Positions 26,080-35,471 of a stretch of DNA of 64,000 nt are shown piece by piece. Source of the DNA: CAZCJU01 sp964562175 (GTDB lineage Bacteria > Bacillota > Clostridia > Oscillospirales > CAG-272); assembly GCA_964562175.1 (NCBI GenBank), contig CAZLRV010000011.1:1-64000 (forward strand), in the 5' to 3' direction. Position numbers and translations under genes: made by a program. The notes below the pieces were generated by a model. That model was given only the letters and a program-made list of their open reading frames with translations. It was not told where the DNA came from and did not search any database. Each line of letters begins with the position of its first letter. Positions within the stretch are counted from its first letter, which is position 1.

Positions 26080-27468
26080 ATGAAATTATTCAATACAATG
26101 ACGGGTGAGAAGACCGAATTTATTCCCCTGCAAGAGGGCAAGGTCAAAATGTACGCCTGCGGACCGACGGTCTACAATTATTTTCACATAGGCAATGCGC
26201 GTATGCTCGTTGTATTCGATATGCTCAGACGCTATATGGAATACAGAGGCTACGAGGTGACGTTCGTGCAGAACTTCACCGATGTAGACGATAAAATAAT
26301 CAAAAAGGCAAACGAGGAGGGCATAACCGCAAAAGAGGTTGCCGAAAAATACATAAAAGAGTATTTTACCGATGCCGAGGGACTCGGTATCAAGCACGCA
26401 ACCGTACATCCGAGAGCGACGGAAAATATAGATGAGATAATAGACATAGTCAAGACTCTCGTTGACGGCGGCTTTGCGTATCAGGTAGGCGGCGATGTTT
26501 ATTTCTCAACGCTTAAATTCAAGGAATACGGCAAGCTCTCGCATATGCCGATAGAGGACCTTGAGGCAGGTGCGAGAATAGACGTAAACGACGTTAAAAA
26601 GGACCCGCTCGATTTCGCTCTTTGGAAGGGTGCGAAGCCCGGCGAGCCGGCATGGGAAAGCCCTTGGGGTCTCGGCCGTCCCGGCTGGCATATAGAATGC
26701 TCGGCGATGGTACGCCGCTATCTCGGAAAAACAATAGATATACACTGCGGCGGTCGCGATCTTGTATTTCCGCATCATGAAAATGAAATTGCTCAATCCG
26801 AATGTGCAAACGGCTGTGAATTTGTTCGTTATTGGGTACACAACGGCTTTATTTCCGTTGACAATGAAAAAATGTCAAAGTCTGCCGGTAATTTCTTTAC
26901 CGTGCGTGACGTGGCACAGAAATACGGTTATCAGGTCATAAGATATTTTCTGCTTTCCGCTCATTACAGAAAGCCGATAAATTATTCGGTCGATATAATA
27001 GAGCAGTCAAAGGCATCGCTTGAGAGAATACACAACTGCGAGGAAAATCTGCGTTTTATCGCCGAAAACTCGCCCGCAGGCGAGGTATGCGACGGCGTTC
27101 GCTCACTCTGCGAGAGCAGAAAGGCTCAGTTTATCGAGGCTATGGACGATGATTTCAATACTGCGGACGGTATAGCGGCAATTTTCGAGCTTGTGAAGGA
27201 TCTGAACCTCAAATCATCGGAAATGTCCGGTGCTTGCGCAAAATACGCCTACGATGCTCTGCGTGAGCTGACAAGCCTTATGGGACTTGAAAAGCAAAAC
27301 AACGGCGGTGCGGATACGGCTTATATCGAGGAAATGATAGCACGCCGCACGGCGGCAAAAAAGGCGAGGGATTACGCCACGGCAGATGCCATAAGAAAAG
27401 AGCTTTCCGACATGGGTGTTATTTTGGAGGATACCTCATCGGGAACAAAATATAAATTCAAGGAATGA
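26080..27468 (+). CDS. cysS: cysteinyl-tRNA synthetase CysS
   Basis: 462 residues, a normal length. Class I signatures HIGH (FHIGNAR, near residue 35) and KMSKS (NEKMSKSAGN) are present, with zinc ligands in CGPTVYN, GWHIECSAM and HHENEIAQSE. The C-terminal DALR helical domain is complete. The ATGA at 27465-27468 overlaps the next gene by 4 nt, so cysE-cysS-PBP is one operon. No T-box is seen upstream. Confidence 0.98.
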   Translation: MKLFNTMTGEKTEFIPLQEGKVKMYACGPTVYNYFHIGNARMLVVFDMLRRYMEYRGYEVTFVQNFTDVDDKIIKKANEEGITAKEVAEKYIKEYFTDAEGLGIKHATVHPRATENIDEIIDIVKTLVDGGFAYQVGGDVYFSTLKFKEYGKLSHMPIEDLEAGARIDVNDVKKDPLDFALWKGAKPGEPAWESPWGLGRPGWHIECSAMVRRYLGKTIDIHCGGRDLVFPHHENEIAQSECANGCEFVRYWVHNGFISVDNEKMSKSAGNFFTVRDVAQKYGYQVIRYFLLSAHYRKPINYSVDIIEQSKASLERIHNCEENLRFIAENSPAGEVCDGVRSLCESRKAQFIEAMDDDFNTADGIAAIFELVKDLNLKSSEMSGACAKYAYDALRELTSLMGLEKQNNGGADTAYIEEMIARRTAAKKARDYATADAIRKELSDMGVILEDTSSGTKYKFKE

Positions 27469-29510
27469 AGAAGAAAAAGAGGATACTGAATAAATTCTTT
27501 ATCATCGGTGCTTTATTCGTCGGCGTTTGTATGTTCTACACCGCACGCCTTGTCAATATGCAGATAACGGGCGTTGACCGTTACGATTATGCAAAAGCAA
27601 CAACGACGGTATACAGGGAGAGCATACAGGCTTTGAGAGGCGAGATATACGACAGAAACGGTGTAAAGCTCGTTGAAAACGTATGCACGCAGACCTTGCA
27701 ATTCGATTACGAGCCGTTGCTTGCGGCAACGGACGGCAGAAACGCCGCAATTGCAAAGGTTGCCGCCGTGCTTGACGGGTGCGGTCATTCCATTACGACA
27801 GACTCGCCGTTTTCCGGCACGTATCCGAATGTTTCATACAATGAAAAAATGGAGCTGACTCGCATAGGCTCGAGGTTCAAAAGCTTTTGCGCCACCTGCG
27901 AGCTTGACGAGAATATACCGTGTATTGAATTTTACGAGTTTCTGCTCGATCGCTATAAGCTTTTGAACGAGGACGGCACGTATCGTGTCGATGCACGGTA
28001 CGCAGATACGGTCGTTTCCGTGCGGTACGATATGGAAACGTGTAACTTTTCACAGCAAAACCCGTATGTTTTGGTAAAGGACGCACAGCTTTCACTCATA
28101 ACCGCGGTAAAAGAAAACGCCTGCGAGGGCGTGAGAACAGAGGTAGAATACAGCAGACGATATCTTTTCCCCGGTGTTGCCTCCCATATTTTGGGCAGAG
28201 TCGGCAGTATTCCCGCAGAGGAAAAAGAATATTATCTTGCAAAGGGCTACAGCCTCGATGCAGCTGTCGGAGTTGACGGTGTGGAAAAGGCATTTGAGGA
28301 GCTTTTGCGCGGCGTTGACGGTGTGCGTGTGACGGAGGTGGATGAGGACGGTAATATTATCGATTCGCACATTGAAACAGAGCCGCAGCCCGGCAAAAAC
28401 GTATGGCTGACGATAGATATAGAGCTTCAGCGGGCGGCTGAAAAAGCGCTTGCCGAGAACGTGGCTTGGGTAAAAGAAAAGGGTGAGGCGACAGGCAAGG
28501 AGAATCAGGGTGAAAAAGCCGACAGCGGAGCGGTCACAGTGCTTAAGACGAACACCTCCGAGGTGCTTGCGCTCGCATCCTATCCGTCATATGACTTAAA
28601 CACCTTTCGGGATAATTATTCCACACTCGTCTCCGATGAGAAAAAGCCTCTTTTCAACAGAGCCTTGTTCGGAAGCTACGCCCCCGGCTCCACATTCAAG
28701 ATAGCCGGCGCGGTCGCCGCACTGACGGAGGGGACGGTAAGTGCCTCAACAACGATATTCGATTCGGGAAGATATACGTACTACAACGACTATCAGCCCA
28801 TGTGCTGGCTTCATTCCGGACACGGCGACGTAAACGTCGTTTCCGCACTCGGCTATTCTTGCAATATATTTTTCTACGATGTGGGTCGGCGAATGGGAAT
28901 AGACACGCTCAACAGATATTGCACAAAGCTCGGCTTGGGAGAATATACCGGTATTGAAATATCCGAGTCAAAGGGTACACTTGCCTCACCCGCTCAAAAG
29001 GAAGAATCGGGCGAGGGTGCATGGATGCCCGGTGATACGCTTCAGGCGGCTATAGGTCAGTCGTCGAATGCGGTAACGCCGCTCCAGCTCTCCTCGTATA
29101 TATCGACGGTAATAAACGGCGGCACACGCTATAAATGCACCCTGCTTTATAAGACCTCTCTTTATTCGGGTGCGGAGGAGCAATATAACTCGCCCGTCGT
29201 GCTTGACTCGGTGAGCATATCCCCCTACAACGTCGGACTCGTCAAAAAAGGCATGAAAATGGCAAAGGAAAACACCTCTACGACAAAGGGCTACAAATTT
29301 TCGATAGGAACAAAAACCGGTACGGCTCAGATAACAAAGGAGAGCAACAACGCCCTTATTACGGCTTTTGCCCCCTACGATAATCCCGAAATAACCGTTT
29401 CCTGCGTTATAGAACAGGGCTATTCGGGCGTAAACGCCGCACCGACGGTGCTTAAGGTCATATCGCATTACTTTGACCTAAACGACGACGGTTCACCGAA
29501 GAGTGAATAA
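27465..29510 (+). CDS. class B penicillin-binding protein (transpeptidase)
   Basis: 681 residues. An N-terminal membrane anchor (FFIIGALFVGVCMFYTARL) and dimerisation domain (ALRGEIYDRNGVKLVEN) precede the transpeptidase. Active-site motifs are intact: Ser409-Thr-Phe-Lys412 in APGSTFK, Ser465-Cys-Asn467 and Lys617-Thr-Gly619. It cross-links peptidoglycan outside the membrane. The order recalls PBP2/FtsI or the sporulation protein SpoVD, but there is no C-terminal PASTA domain, and the mra/mur neighbours of the division cluster are missing. Its place after cysS is unusual. The exact role (elongation, division or spore cortex) cannot be decided. Confidence 0.92.
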   Translation: MKKKKRILNKFFIIGALFVGVCMFYTARLVNMQITGVDRYDYAKATTTVYRESIQALRGEIYDRNGVKLVENVCTQTLQFDYEPLLAATDGRNAAIAKVAAVLDGCGHSITTDSPFSGTYPNVSYNEKMELTRIGSRFKSFCATCELDENIPCIEFYEFLLDRYKLLNEDGTYRVDARYADTVVSVRYDMETCNFSQQNPYVLVKDAQLSLITAVKENACEGVRTEVEYSRRYLFPGVASHILGRVGSIPAEEKEYYLAKGYSLDAAVGVDGVEKAFEELLRGVDGVRVTEVDEDGNIIDSHIETEPQPGKNVWLTIDIELQRAAEKALAENVAWVKEKGEATGKENQGEKADSGAVTVLKTNTSEVLALASYPSYDLNTFRDNYSTLVSDEKKPLFNRALFGSYAPGSTFKIAGAVAALTEGTVSASTTIFDSGRYTYYNDYQPMCWLHSGHGDVNVVSALGYSCNIFFYDVGRRMGIDTLNRYCTKLGLGEYTGIEISESKGTLASPAQKEESGEGAWMPGDTLQAAIGQSSNAVTPLQLSSYISTVINGGTRYKCTLLYKTSLYSGAEEQYNSPVVLDSVSISPYNVGLVKKGMKMAKENTSTTKGYKFSIGTKTGTAQITKESNNALITAFAPYDNPEITVSCVIEQGYSGVNAAPTVLKVISHYFDLNDDGSPKSE

Positions 29511-29511
29511 T

Positions 29512-29571
29512 AAAAAAAGCAGATCACACATTCACCTCAACCCGAATGCGTGATCTTGTTTTTTGTTTTTT
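29512..29571. terminator. bidirectional terminator between PBP gene and minus-strand sORF
   Basis: Stem AGATCACACATTC (29521-29533) with GAATGCGTGATCT (29544-29556). A T6-G-T6 tract follows on the plus strand (29558-29571) and seven A (29512-29518) lie on the other side, giving a T7 tract for minus-strand transcripts. Confidence 0.9.
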
Positions 29572-29614
29572 GCTTTGTTGCGATATTGACTCTCAAACTC
29601 ATTACACAGCTCAT
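29537..29614 (-). CDS. candidate 25-residue small protein
   Basis: ATG 29614 lies behind GGAGGTGCTTCT, a very strong ribosome site, and encodes MSCVMSLRVNIATKQKTKN plus KITHSG; the TGA falls in the loop of the bidirectional terminator. A minus-strand promoter at 29756-29784 completes a transcription unit of about 230 nt. The peptide is basic with a short hydrophobic N-terminus and no full membrane segment. A longer frame on the same strand (from ATG near 29671) has no ribosome site. It could be a small toxin-like or leader peptide, or the RNA itself may be the product. Confidence 0.45.
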   Translation of the reverse strand: MSCVMSLRVNIATKQKTKNKITHSG

Positions 29615-29755
29615 AGAAGCACCTCCAAATACCGATGCAAGACATTTGCCACACGCATTTGCTTTGCATAAGTGTTTAATCTGTTTAAGTTTTTTTAGGA
29701 CTTTCGGCATACATTATCACGATAGTCAACGGTTTTCGATGAACTTTCAAACAAT

Positions 29756-29784
29756 ATTAAAAATTATTTTATGATGATAGTCAA
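29756..29784 (-). promoter_or_regulatory. promoter of the minus-strand small transcript
   Basis: On the minus strand: TTGACT (29784-29779), 17-nt spacer and TTTAAT (29761-29756). The 10-mer containing this -35 (GTTGACTATC) recurs 55 bp away at 29730-29721, which might be a repressor site. Apart from these elements and a small hairpin, ACTCGG/CCGAGT (29794-29809), I see nothing else in 29615-29932. Confidence 0.5.
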
Positions 29785-29932
29785 CAGACGGGTACTCGGC
29801 TGTCCGAGTCTTGTGTTTCATTAGGTTTTACGGGTGAAAAGCTTTTGTCGGCTCGCCGTGTCGTTTTGATACATAAAAAAGTCCCGTTTGCAAATAATAG
29901 TGCTGTAAAAAAATACAAATCAAGGAGTATTT

Positions 29933-30457
29933 ATGAAAGCTACGGGCATAGTCAGAAAGATCGACGACTTAGGTAGGATAGTCATTCCGAAAGAGATACG
30001 CAGGACGCTTTTTATAAAAGAGGGCGATCCGCTTGAGATATATGTTGATGGCGACGGCGGCATCATTTTCAAAAAATACTCGCCGGTAAAGGAGATGGGG
30101 GAGCTTACCGACAATATCGCTTGCGGAATATCAAAGGCGTGCGGTTCGGGAGCGGTGATATTCGACCGTGACGAGGTGACCTCGTACTGCGGTGTATCAA
30201 GGGACGATATATGCGGCAAGATGTCAGCTGAGCTTGCACGTCTCAGCGAGCTGAGGCGACCGCAGCTGTGTGAGGGGCAAAGCGTGCCGCTTATCGAGTC
30301 GGGAGAGCTGCTCGTGGGTGCCCTCTGTCCGATAATCGCAAACGGCGATGTGGTGGGCTGTGTTGTGACGGTAAGAGGTGATGAAGAATGCAAATCGGGT
30401 GAGCTTGAGGCGGTCGGAACTGCCGCTTTCTTCTTGGGCAGGCATCTTTCGGACTGA
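29933..30457 (+). CDS. spoVT: stage V sporulation protein T (AbrB-family regulator)
   Basis: 174 residues, the usual SpoVT length. The N-terminal AbrB swapped-hairpin DNA-binding domain (MKATGIVRKIDDLGRIVIPK, RTLFIKEGDPLEIYVD) is followed by a GAF-like domain (CGSGAVIFDRDEVTSYCGV, GALCPIIANGDVVGCVVTV). In Bacillus it is made in the forespore under sigma-G and tunes sigma-G genes. AAGGAG precedes the ATG. A forespore promoter could not be read with confidence. It is monocistronic. Confidence 0.95.
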   Translation: MKATGIVRKIDDLGRIVIPKEIRRTLFIKEGDPLEIYVDGDGGIIFKKYSPVKEMGELTDNIACGISKACGSGAVIFDRDEVTSYCGVSRDDICGKMSAELARLSELRRPQLCEGQSVPLIESGELLVGALCPIIANGDVVGCVVTVRGDEECKSGELEAVGTAAFFLGRHLSD

Positions 30458-30473
30458 ATTTCGGTCTTTTTTT
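30452..30473 (+). terminator. terminator overlapping the spoVT stop codon
   Basis: GACTGA (30452-30457, which includes the stop codon) with TCGGTC (30461-30466), then a T8 run. The stem is short, so efficiency is uncertain. Confidence 0.55.
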
Positions 30474-30535
30474 CGATAAGAAGCTCATAAATCTTTTAAT
30501 TTTCCGAATTTTTTCAAAAAATAACCTAAATGTTA

Positions 30536-30564
30536 TTGATTTTTGCAACAAGTTAATATATAAT
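30536..30564 (+). promoter_or_regulatory. promoter of fba
   Basis: TTGATT (30536-30541), 17-nt spacer and TATAAT (30559-30564). The leader is about 75 nt and contains a small GTGT...ACAC hairpin. Confidence 0.75.
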
Positions 30565-30645
30565 ATACGGTGTATGGTCATTGTCCGACACGTTAAACGT
30601 GAAAAAAGGATAATTTCAAAAATATTATTTTCAGGAGTATTAAAA

Positions 30646-31575
30646 ATGGCACTTGTTACAACAAAAGAAATGTTCGCAAAGGCGTATGCCGGCGGCTACG
30701 CTATCGGAGCGTTCAACATCAATAACATGGAGATAATTCAAGCTGTTGCCGATGCTTGTGCGGAGGAAAAGTCCCCCGTTATCCTTCAGGTATCGACCAG
30801 TGCGTTGAAATACGCAAAGCTTCCCTATCTGCGTGCTATGGTAAACGCGGCAATCGAGGACACCGGTATAGATATCGCGCTTCACCTTGACCACGGCCCC
30901 GACTTTGAGGCGTGCAAAATGTGTGTTGACGGCGGCTTTACCTCGGTTATGATAGACGGCTCCTCACATCCCTTCAAAGAGAATATTGAGATAACGAAGC
31001 GTGTTGTGGAATACGCTCACGCACACGGTGTAACCGTTGAGGGTGAGCTTGGCAAGCTTGCGGGCGTCGAGGACGACGTGAACGTAAGTGCCGAGGATTC
31101 CACGTATACCCACCCCGCCGAGGCAGAGGAATTTGTTAAGGCGACGGGCGTTGATTCGCTTGCAATAGCCATCGGCACGAGCCACGGCGCATACAAGTTC
31201 AAGGGTGAGGCTAAGCTCCGCTTTGATATTCTCGAAGAGGTAGCTCAAAGACTTCCCGGCTTCCCCATAGTTCTGCACGGCGCATCGGGTATCGATCCGG
31301 CAGTTATCGAGCTTATCAACAAGTGCGGCGGTAAGATCGACGGTGCGGCAGGCGTTCCCGCGGAAATGCTCAGACGTGCGGCGGCAGGTGCCGTATGTAA
31401 GATAAATATGGATTCGGATATACGTCTTGCTCTCACCGCAGGTATCAGAGAGACATTTGTCGGCGATCCCTCCGTATTCGATCCCAGAAAGTACCTCGGT
31501 CATGCAAGAGATATGGTCAAGGTATTGGTAAAGGATAAAATAGAAAACGTACTCGGTTCAAATAACAGAGCGTAA
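30646..31575 (+). CDS. fba: class II fructose-1,6-bisphosphate aldolase
   Basis: 309 residues from ATG 30646 (MALVTTKEMF), which follows CAGGAG; an in-frame ATG at 30574 would add 24 atypical residues and overlaps the likely start of transcription. Zinc ligands and catalytic residues are visible: HLDHG (near residue 83), EGELG, ASGTSHG-like AIGTSHGAYKF, VLHGASGI and KINMDSDIR. It interconverts fructose-1,6-bisphosphate with DHAP and G3P in glycolysis. Its stop overlaps the ATG of the thioesterase gene by one base (TAATG). Confidence 0.96.
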   Translation: MALVTTKEMFAKAYAGGYAIGAFNINNMEIIQAVADACAEEKSPVILQVSTSALKYAKLPYLRAMVNAAIEDTGIDIALHLDHGPDFEACKMCVDGGFTSVMIDGSSHPFKENIEITKRVVEYAHAHGVTVEGELGKLAGVEDDVNVSAEDSTYTHPAEAEEFVKATGVDSLAIAIGTSHGAYKFKGEAKLRFDILEEVAQRLPGFPIVLHGASGIDPAVIELINKCGGKIDGAAGVPAEMLRRAAAGAVCKINMDSDIRLALTAGIRETFVGDPSVFDPRKYLGHARDMVKVLVKDKIENVLGSNNRA

Positions 31576-32315
31576 TGAAAGAAATTTCAAATTTCATCGT
31601 AAACTCGCACGATGCGGACGGATCGGGAACGGTCCGTCTGTCGTGCGCGGTACGGTATATGCAGGAATGTGCGAATCTTCAGCTGAAGCACACGCACCCG
31701 ACCTCGCAAGAGCTGGCGGAACATCATCAGGCTTTCATCATAAGCAGAATGAGCGTAAAATGTGTACAGCCGCTTTTCGCATATGACGATATCGAGGTTC
31801 AAACCTGGCTCAAAAGCCACAGGGGCGTGACCTTTGAAAGGCTTTACCGTATCGTTCGAGGTGGGCATACCGTTGCCGAGGCGACCTCGGAATGGTGCTT
31901 GCTCGGGGAGGGTCATAAGCTTTTGCGTTCCGACACATGGGACAACACACCGCACATGGACGACGATTCGGTACAGCTCGGACGTACCGAGCGTATCATT
32001 ATACCGAGAGATATGACACTTGAATATGTAGGCAAGAAAAGCATTGCCTACGGCGACATTGACTCAAACAGGCACATGAACAACACGAATTATCCGGATA
32101 TGTATTGCACGTTCATTCCCGAATTAAACGAACCGCACACCGACGGTGTGAGATATTTCGTATCCGATTACACCGTTCGATTTATAAACGAAGCACCGCT
32201 CGGTGAGGAGCTTACGGTGTACCGCTTAAAAGAAGATAACAAATACTTATTTAAGACCGTGCGAGCCGACGGTGAGGTAAACACGGAAGCTAAAATAAAT
32301 ATAAAAGAATATTAA
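31575..32315 (+). CDS. acyl-ACP thioesterase (FatA/FatB-like)
   Basis: 246 residues forming a double hot-dog fold. The N-terminal half has SAVRYMQECANLQL-type sequence, and the second half has the plant-type active-site Asp/Asn/His motif in GDIDSNRHMNNTNYPDM. It releases free fatty acids from acyl carrier protein. The one-base overlap with fba is odd functionally but suggests cotranscription from a sigma-A promoter. The next gene starts 14 nt later. Confidence 0.88.
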   Translation: MKEISNFIVNSHDADGSGTVRLSCAVRYMQECANLQLKHTHPTSQELAEHHQAFIISRMSVKCVQPLFAYDDIEVQTWLKSHRGVTFERLYRIVRGGHTVAEATSEWCLLGEGHKLLRSDTWDNTPHMDDDSVQLGRTERIIIPRDMTLEYVGKKSIAYGDIDSNRHMNNTNYPDMYCTFIPELNEPHTDGVRYFVSDYTVRFINEAPLGEELTVYRLKEDNKYLFKTVRADGEVNTEAKINIKEY

Positions 32316-32329
32316 AGGAGGGGAACAGA

Positions 32330-33921
32330 TTGAAAAACAAGCTGCTTATCTGTATTTGTACGGTGCTTCTTTTCATTCCGAGCGTTGCCGCAATTATAGT
32401 TTACGAGCCTCCCTCCGCACCTCTTGTCGGCTCATCTGCCGACATAGACTCACTGCTTGTCACCTCCCCGTCGGGACGTGAATACACGGTAAGTGCCGAG
32501 GATGAGATAAAGACGATCACCTCACTTCTAAACGGCAAGTCCGAGAAGCTGCCCGAAAAGGTCCTCTCCTACAAGGCATTCACCTTTACGATAAACGGCG
32601 GCGGCAGGAGCGATATATACAAGGTCTATGCAAGCTGTGACGATCTTGACGGAATATATTACGAATATGACGGAAAGCAATATAAAGCCGACACCTCATT
32701 CGGCGAAAAGTTTCTTTCCCTCTCATTCTGCTCGGAGCTGTATGACATTTCATATCCGACCTTGAAAGTCGGCACCTCGCAGGTGGAGATCGCACCGAAG
32801 CAAATGGAATGGAAGTACAGACTCGTTGACGGTGAATACGCAAATGCCGAGGTGGTGACAGCCGAGCAGGCTCAAAACGGCGGTGACGGCGAGGGCGAGC
32901 TTGATATCGTTTTCTCACGTACTCCCGACAATGCGATAATCACCGTTTCAAAGGACGGTGAGGAGGTAAAGCGTACCGTTTTGGACGAGAGCTTTACCGG
33001 AGTCGAAACGGATGACGATGCCGTTTTCAATATACGTATCGAAGCAAGCTGGCTGACGGCAAACGAGCATTCGGGCGGCAGTGCCGTATACGAATTCGAT
33101 ATGAACGTACAGGGTAAGCCGACGTTTAATCTTTATTCTTACGACGTACACGCCGGAAAGATAAAGTGCGAGCAGGGCGGCATACTCGTTTTGAGTGCAA
33201 AAAACGCAAACACGGACAAGATAAGCCTCGAAATATCGCCGAGTACGTTCACACAGGGCTTCAAGCCCACCTTCTACGGGCAGGGCGAGGTACGTTATGC
33301 GCTTATTCCGACGGATTACACAACAGGCGTATCGGACCTCTACGAGGTCAAGGTCGTATATAATAAAAAAACATACACGTTTCCGGTAAGTATCACGGAG
33401 CGAGGCTCGGGCACGGGCGAAAAAGTGTACACCTCAAAGGCTTCGACGATCGAAAAGTATATCAATGAGCAAAGCCTCGCCGAGCTTAAAAAGCTTTTGT
33501 CGGATATATCGCTCTTGCAGAGCGAGGGAGAGTATATCGGCTCGGAAAAATTTGTTTTTCCCGGCGGTGTAAGCTCTCACAGAACGGGCTACGGTATCAC
33601 GATGAGCTTCAAGAACGCAGAGGGTTATTCGTTCAACCATTGCGGCATCGATGTTAAGCTGAGAAACGGGCGTGACGTTACAGCCGCCTCCGACGGCGTT
33701 GTGGTATTTGTCGGTGAGGATACGATACTCGGCGGCGTGGTAGTCGTTGACCACGGGCTCGGAGTGCGTAGTCTTTACGCACGTATCAGCACAGACAAGG
33801 TCAAGGCAGGCGATACGATAAAGCAAGGCGACGTTATCGGCGAGGCAGACGAAAGCGGCTTCGGAGATGACGAGCGTGTGCATTACAGCGTAATGGTCGG
33901 CTCGGAATTTGTTTCTCCCCT
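32330..33921 (+). CDS. M23/LytM-domain membrane protein, degenerate, cut by gap
   Basis: 531 residues are visible before the assembly gap. TTG 32330 follows AAAGGAGGGG. The N-terminus is a signal anchor (LLICICTVLLFIPSVAAIIV), then comes a long beta-rich extracytoplasmic region, then a C-terminal M23 domain. Metal-ligand positions are kept (His437-x3-Asp441 and His518), but the catalytic histidines are replaced: Arg485 in LYARI (normally YAH) and Arg516 in RVH (normally HxH). It may bind zinc or peptidoglycan without cutting. SpoIIQ, the partner of SpoIIIAH, is also a signal-anchored M23 protein, degenerate in Bacillus. The position upstream of spoVAF and spoIIIA makes a sporulation role plausible but unproven. 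The C-terminus is missing. Confidence 0.75.
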
Positions 33922-34021
33922 NNNNNNNNNNNNNNNNNNNNNNNNNNNNNNNNNNNNNNNNNNNNNNNNNNNNNNNNNNNNNNNNNNNNNNNNNNNNNNN
34001 NNNNNNNNNNNNNNNNNNNNN
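33922..34021. other. assembly gap (100 N)
   Basis: Exactly 100 N, the usual placeholder of a scaffolder, so real length and frame across it are unknown. It falsely joins the M23 gene and the following gene into one reading frame. Confidence 1.
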
Positions 34022-34033
34022 GGAGGGGTAAAA

Positions 34034-35434
34034 ATGTTCGGCGGTAATTTTGATAACGATACGCAGGCGCTTGATACGCTCTTGCAAACGGGCGAGAGCT
34101 TCGATCTTGTGCGGCGCAATATGACGGTATGCGGCAAGCGTTTTGCTTTGTATTTTACAGACGGGCTTATAAAAGACGAGTCCATGCTCAAGATAATGGA
34201 TTCGCTTATGAGCATAACGAGTCTTGAGAGCATATCCGATACACAGCAATTGCTGGACAAATATATACCGTACGTCGAATGTGATGTATGCAAAAGTAAG
34301 GACGGTGCCGTATGTGCCGTGCTGTCCGGAGGTGTGCTTCTTGTCGGTGAGGGGCTTTCCTATCCCGCCGTTATCGATGCGAGAACATATCCGGTACGCT
34401 CGATAAGCGAGCCGGAAAACGATAAAGTTCTGCGCGGGGCAAGAGTCGGCTTTGTTGAAACGCTTATATTCAATACGGCACTCATACGCCGCCATATCCG
34501 CGACAGAGAGCTTAGAATGAAGCTTTTCAGCGTAGGCACCTCGTCACGCTCCGATGTTTTGGTCTGCTATATGAACGGCAAAGCCGACGATAAATTTGTC
34601 GCAAGCATAGAAAAACAGCTGCGTGATATCAAAACGGAGGGGCTTGTTATGGGCGTGCAATCGCTTGCCGAATGCCTCATCGGCAAGCGTCTGCTTGACC
34701 CGTTCCCGAAAATACGCTATACGGAGCGTCCCGACGCACTTGCCGCTTCCGTCATGGAGGGCAGTGTCGCCATTCTCGTAGATAATTTTCCGCAGGCTAT
34801 GATACTTCCGACCTCGATATTCGACTTTTTGCAAGAAACGGATGATTACTATCTGCCGCCGCTTATCGGCTCATATCTTCGCATAGTTCGCTTCTGTCTG
34901 TTTTTTCTCACCATGACCCTCTCCCCGCTCTGGTATCTGCTGATAACGCACCCCGAATACATTCCCAAGCAGCTTAGCTTTATTATGGTTGAGGAAAATC
35001 CGGGGCTGCCTATAATCGTTCAAATGCTTCTGCTTGAGTTTGCCGTTGACGGCATGAAGCTTGCCGCACTCAATACGCCGTCCATGCTCTCCGGAAGCTT
35101 TTCGATAATCGGCGGACTTCTGCTCGGCGACTTTGCCGTCCGTGTCGGCTGGTTCGTGCCCGAAACGATACTTTACTCGGCGTTTGTTTCGCTGGCGAAT
35201 TTTTCTCAGCCCTCATATGAGCTTGGCTATGCGTTTAAATTCATGCGTCTGCTTCTGCTCATTTTCACGTTTCTTTTCGGGCTGTGGGGTTTTGTTTCCG
35301 CACTTTTGCTTATTATCATTCTCATTGCGACAAACAAAAGCATCGACGGCTCACGGGGTTATCTTTATCCGCTTATACCGTTTAACGGCAAGGCACTTCT
35401 GCGACTGCTTCTGCGGCTCAAAAAACGCTCGTGA
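34034..35434 (+). CDS. SpoVAF / GerA-family spore membrane protein
   Basis: 466 residues from ATG 34034, with GGAGGGG directly after the gap (34022-34028). A soluble N-terminal domain (DALDTLL-like, VCGKRFALYFTDGLIKD, SLAECLIGKRLLDPFPKIRYTERPD) precedes five or six membrane helices with the GerABKA motif EENPGLPIIVQMLLLEF and TPSMLSGSFSIIGGLLLGDFA. The short N-terminal domain and lack of GerAB/GerAC neighbours fit SpoVAF better than a receptor A subunit. SpoVAF forms an inner-membrane channel that speeds germination. No spoVA operon genes are beside it, unless hidden by the gap. spoIIIAA starts 37 nt later. Confidence 0.85.
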   Translation: MFGGNFDNDTQALDTLLQTGESFDLVRRNMTVCGKRFALYFTDGLIKDESMLKIMDSLMSITSLESISDTQQLLDKYIPYVECDVCKSKDGAVCAVLSGGVLLVGEGLSYPAVIDARTYPVRSISEPENDKVLRGARVGFVETLIFNTALIRRHIRDRELRMKLFSVGTSSRSDVLVCYMNGKADDKFVASIEKQLRDIKTEGLVMGVQSLAECLIGKRLLDPFPKIRYTERPDALAASVMEGSVAILVDNFPQAMILPTSIFDFLQETDDYYLPPLIGSYLRIVRFCLFFLTMTLSPLWYLLITHPEYIPKQLSFIMVEENPGLPIIVQMLLLEFAVDGMKLAALNTPSMLSGSFSIIGGLLLGDFAVRVGWFVPETILYSAFVSLANFSQPSYELGYAFKFMRLLLLIFTFLFGLWGFVSALLLIIILIATNKSIDGSRGYLYPLIPFNGKALLRLLLRLKKRS

Positions 35435-35471
35435 GGTCATATTAGCCGTTTTGTCGGAATAGTTATGTATT

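Noticed and set aside
29550..29774. 74-codon plus-strand frame between PBP and spoVT
   Set aside because: It starts in the U-tract of the PBP terminator with no ribosome site, and it lies antisense to the better-supported small minus-strand ORF.
33434..34495. Minus-strand frame crossing the gap
   Set aside because: It depends on the arbitrary gap length and overlaps two recognisable plus-strand genes.
32330..35434. Single giant M23-SpoVAF fusion protein
   Set aside because: The continuity comes only from a 100-N placeholder; a ribosome site and ATG directly after the gap (34022-34036) mark a separate gene.
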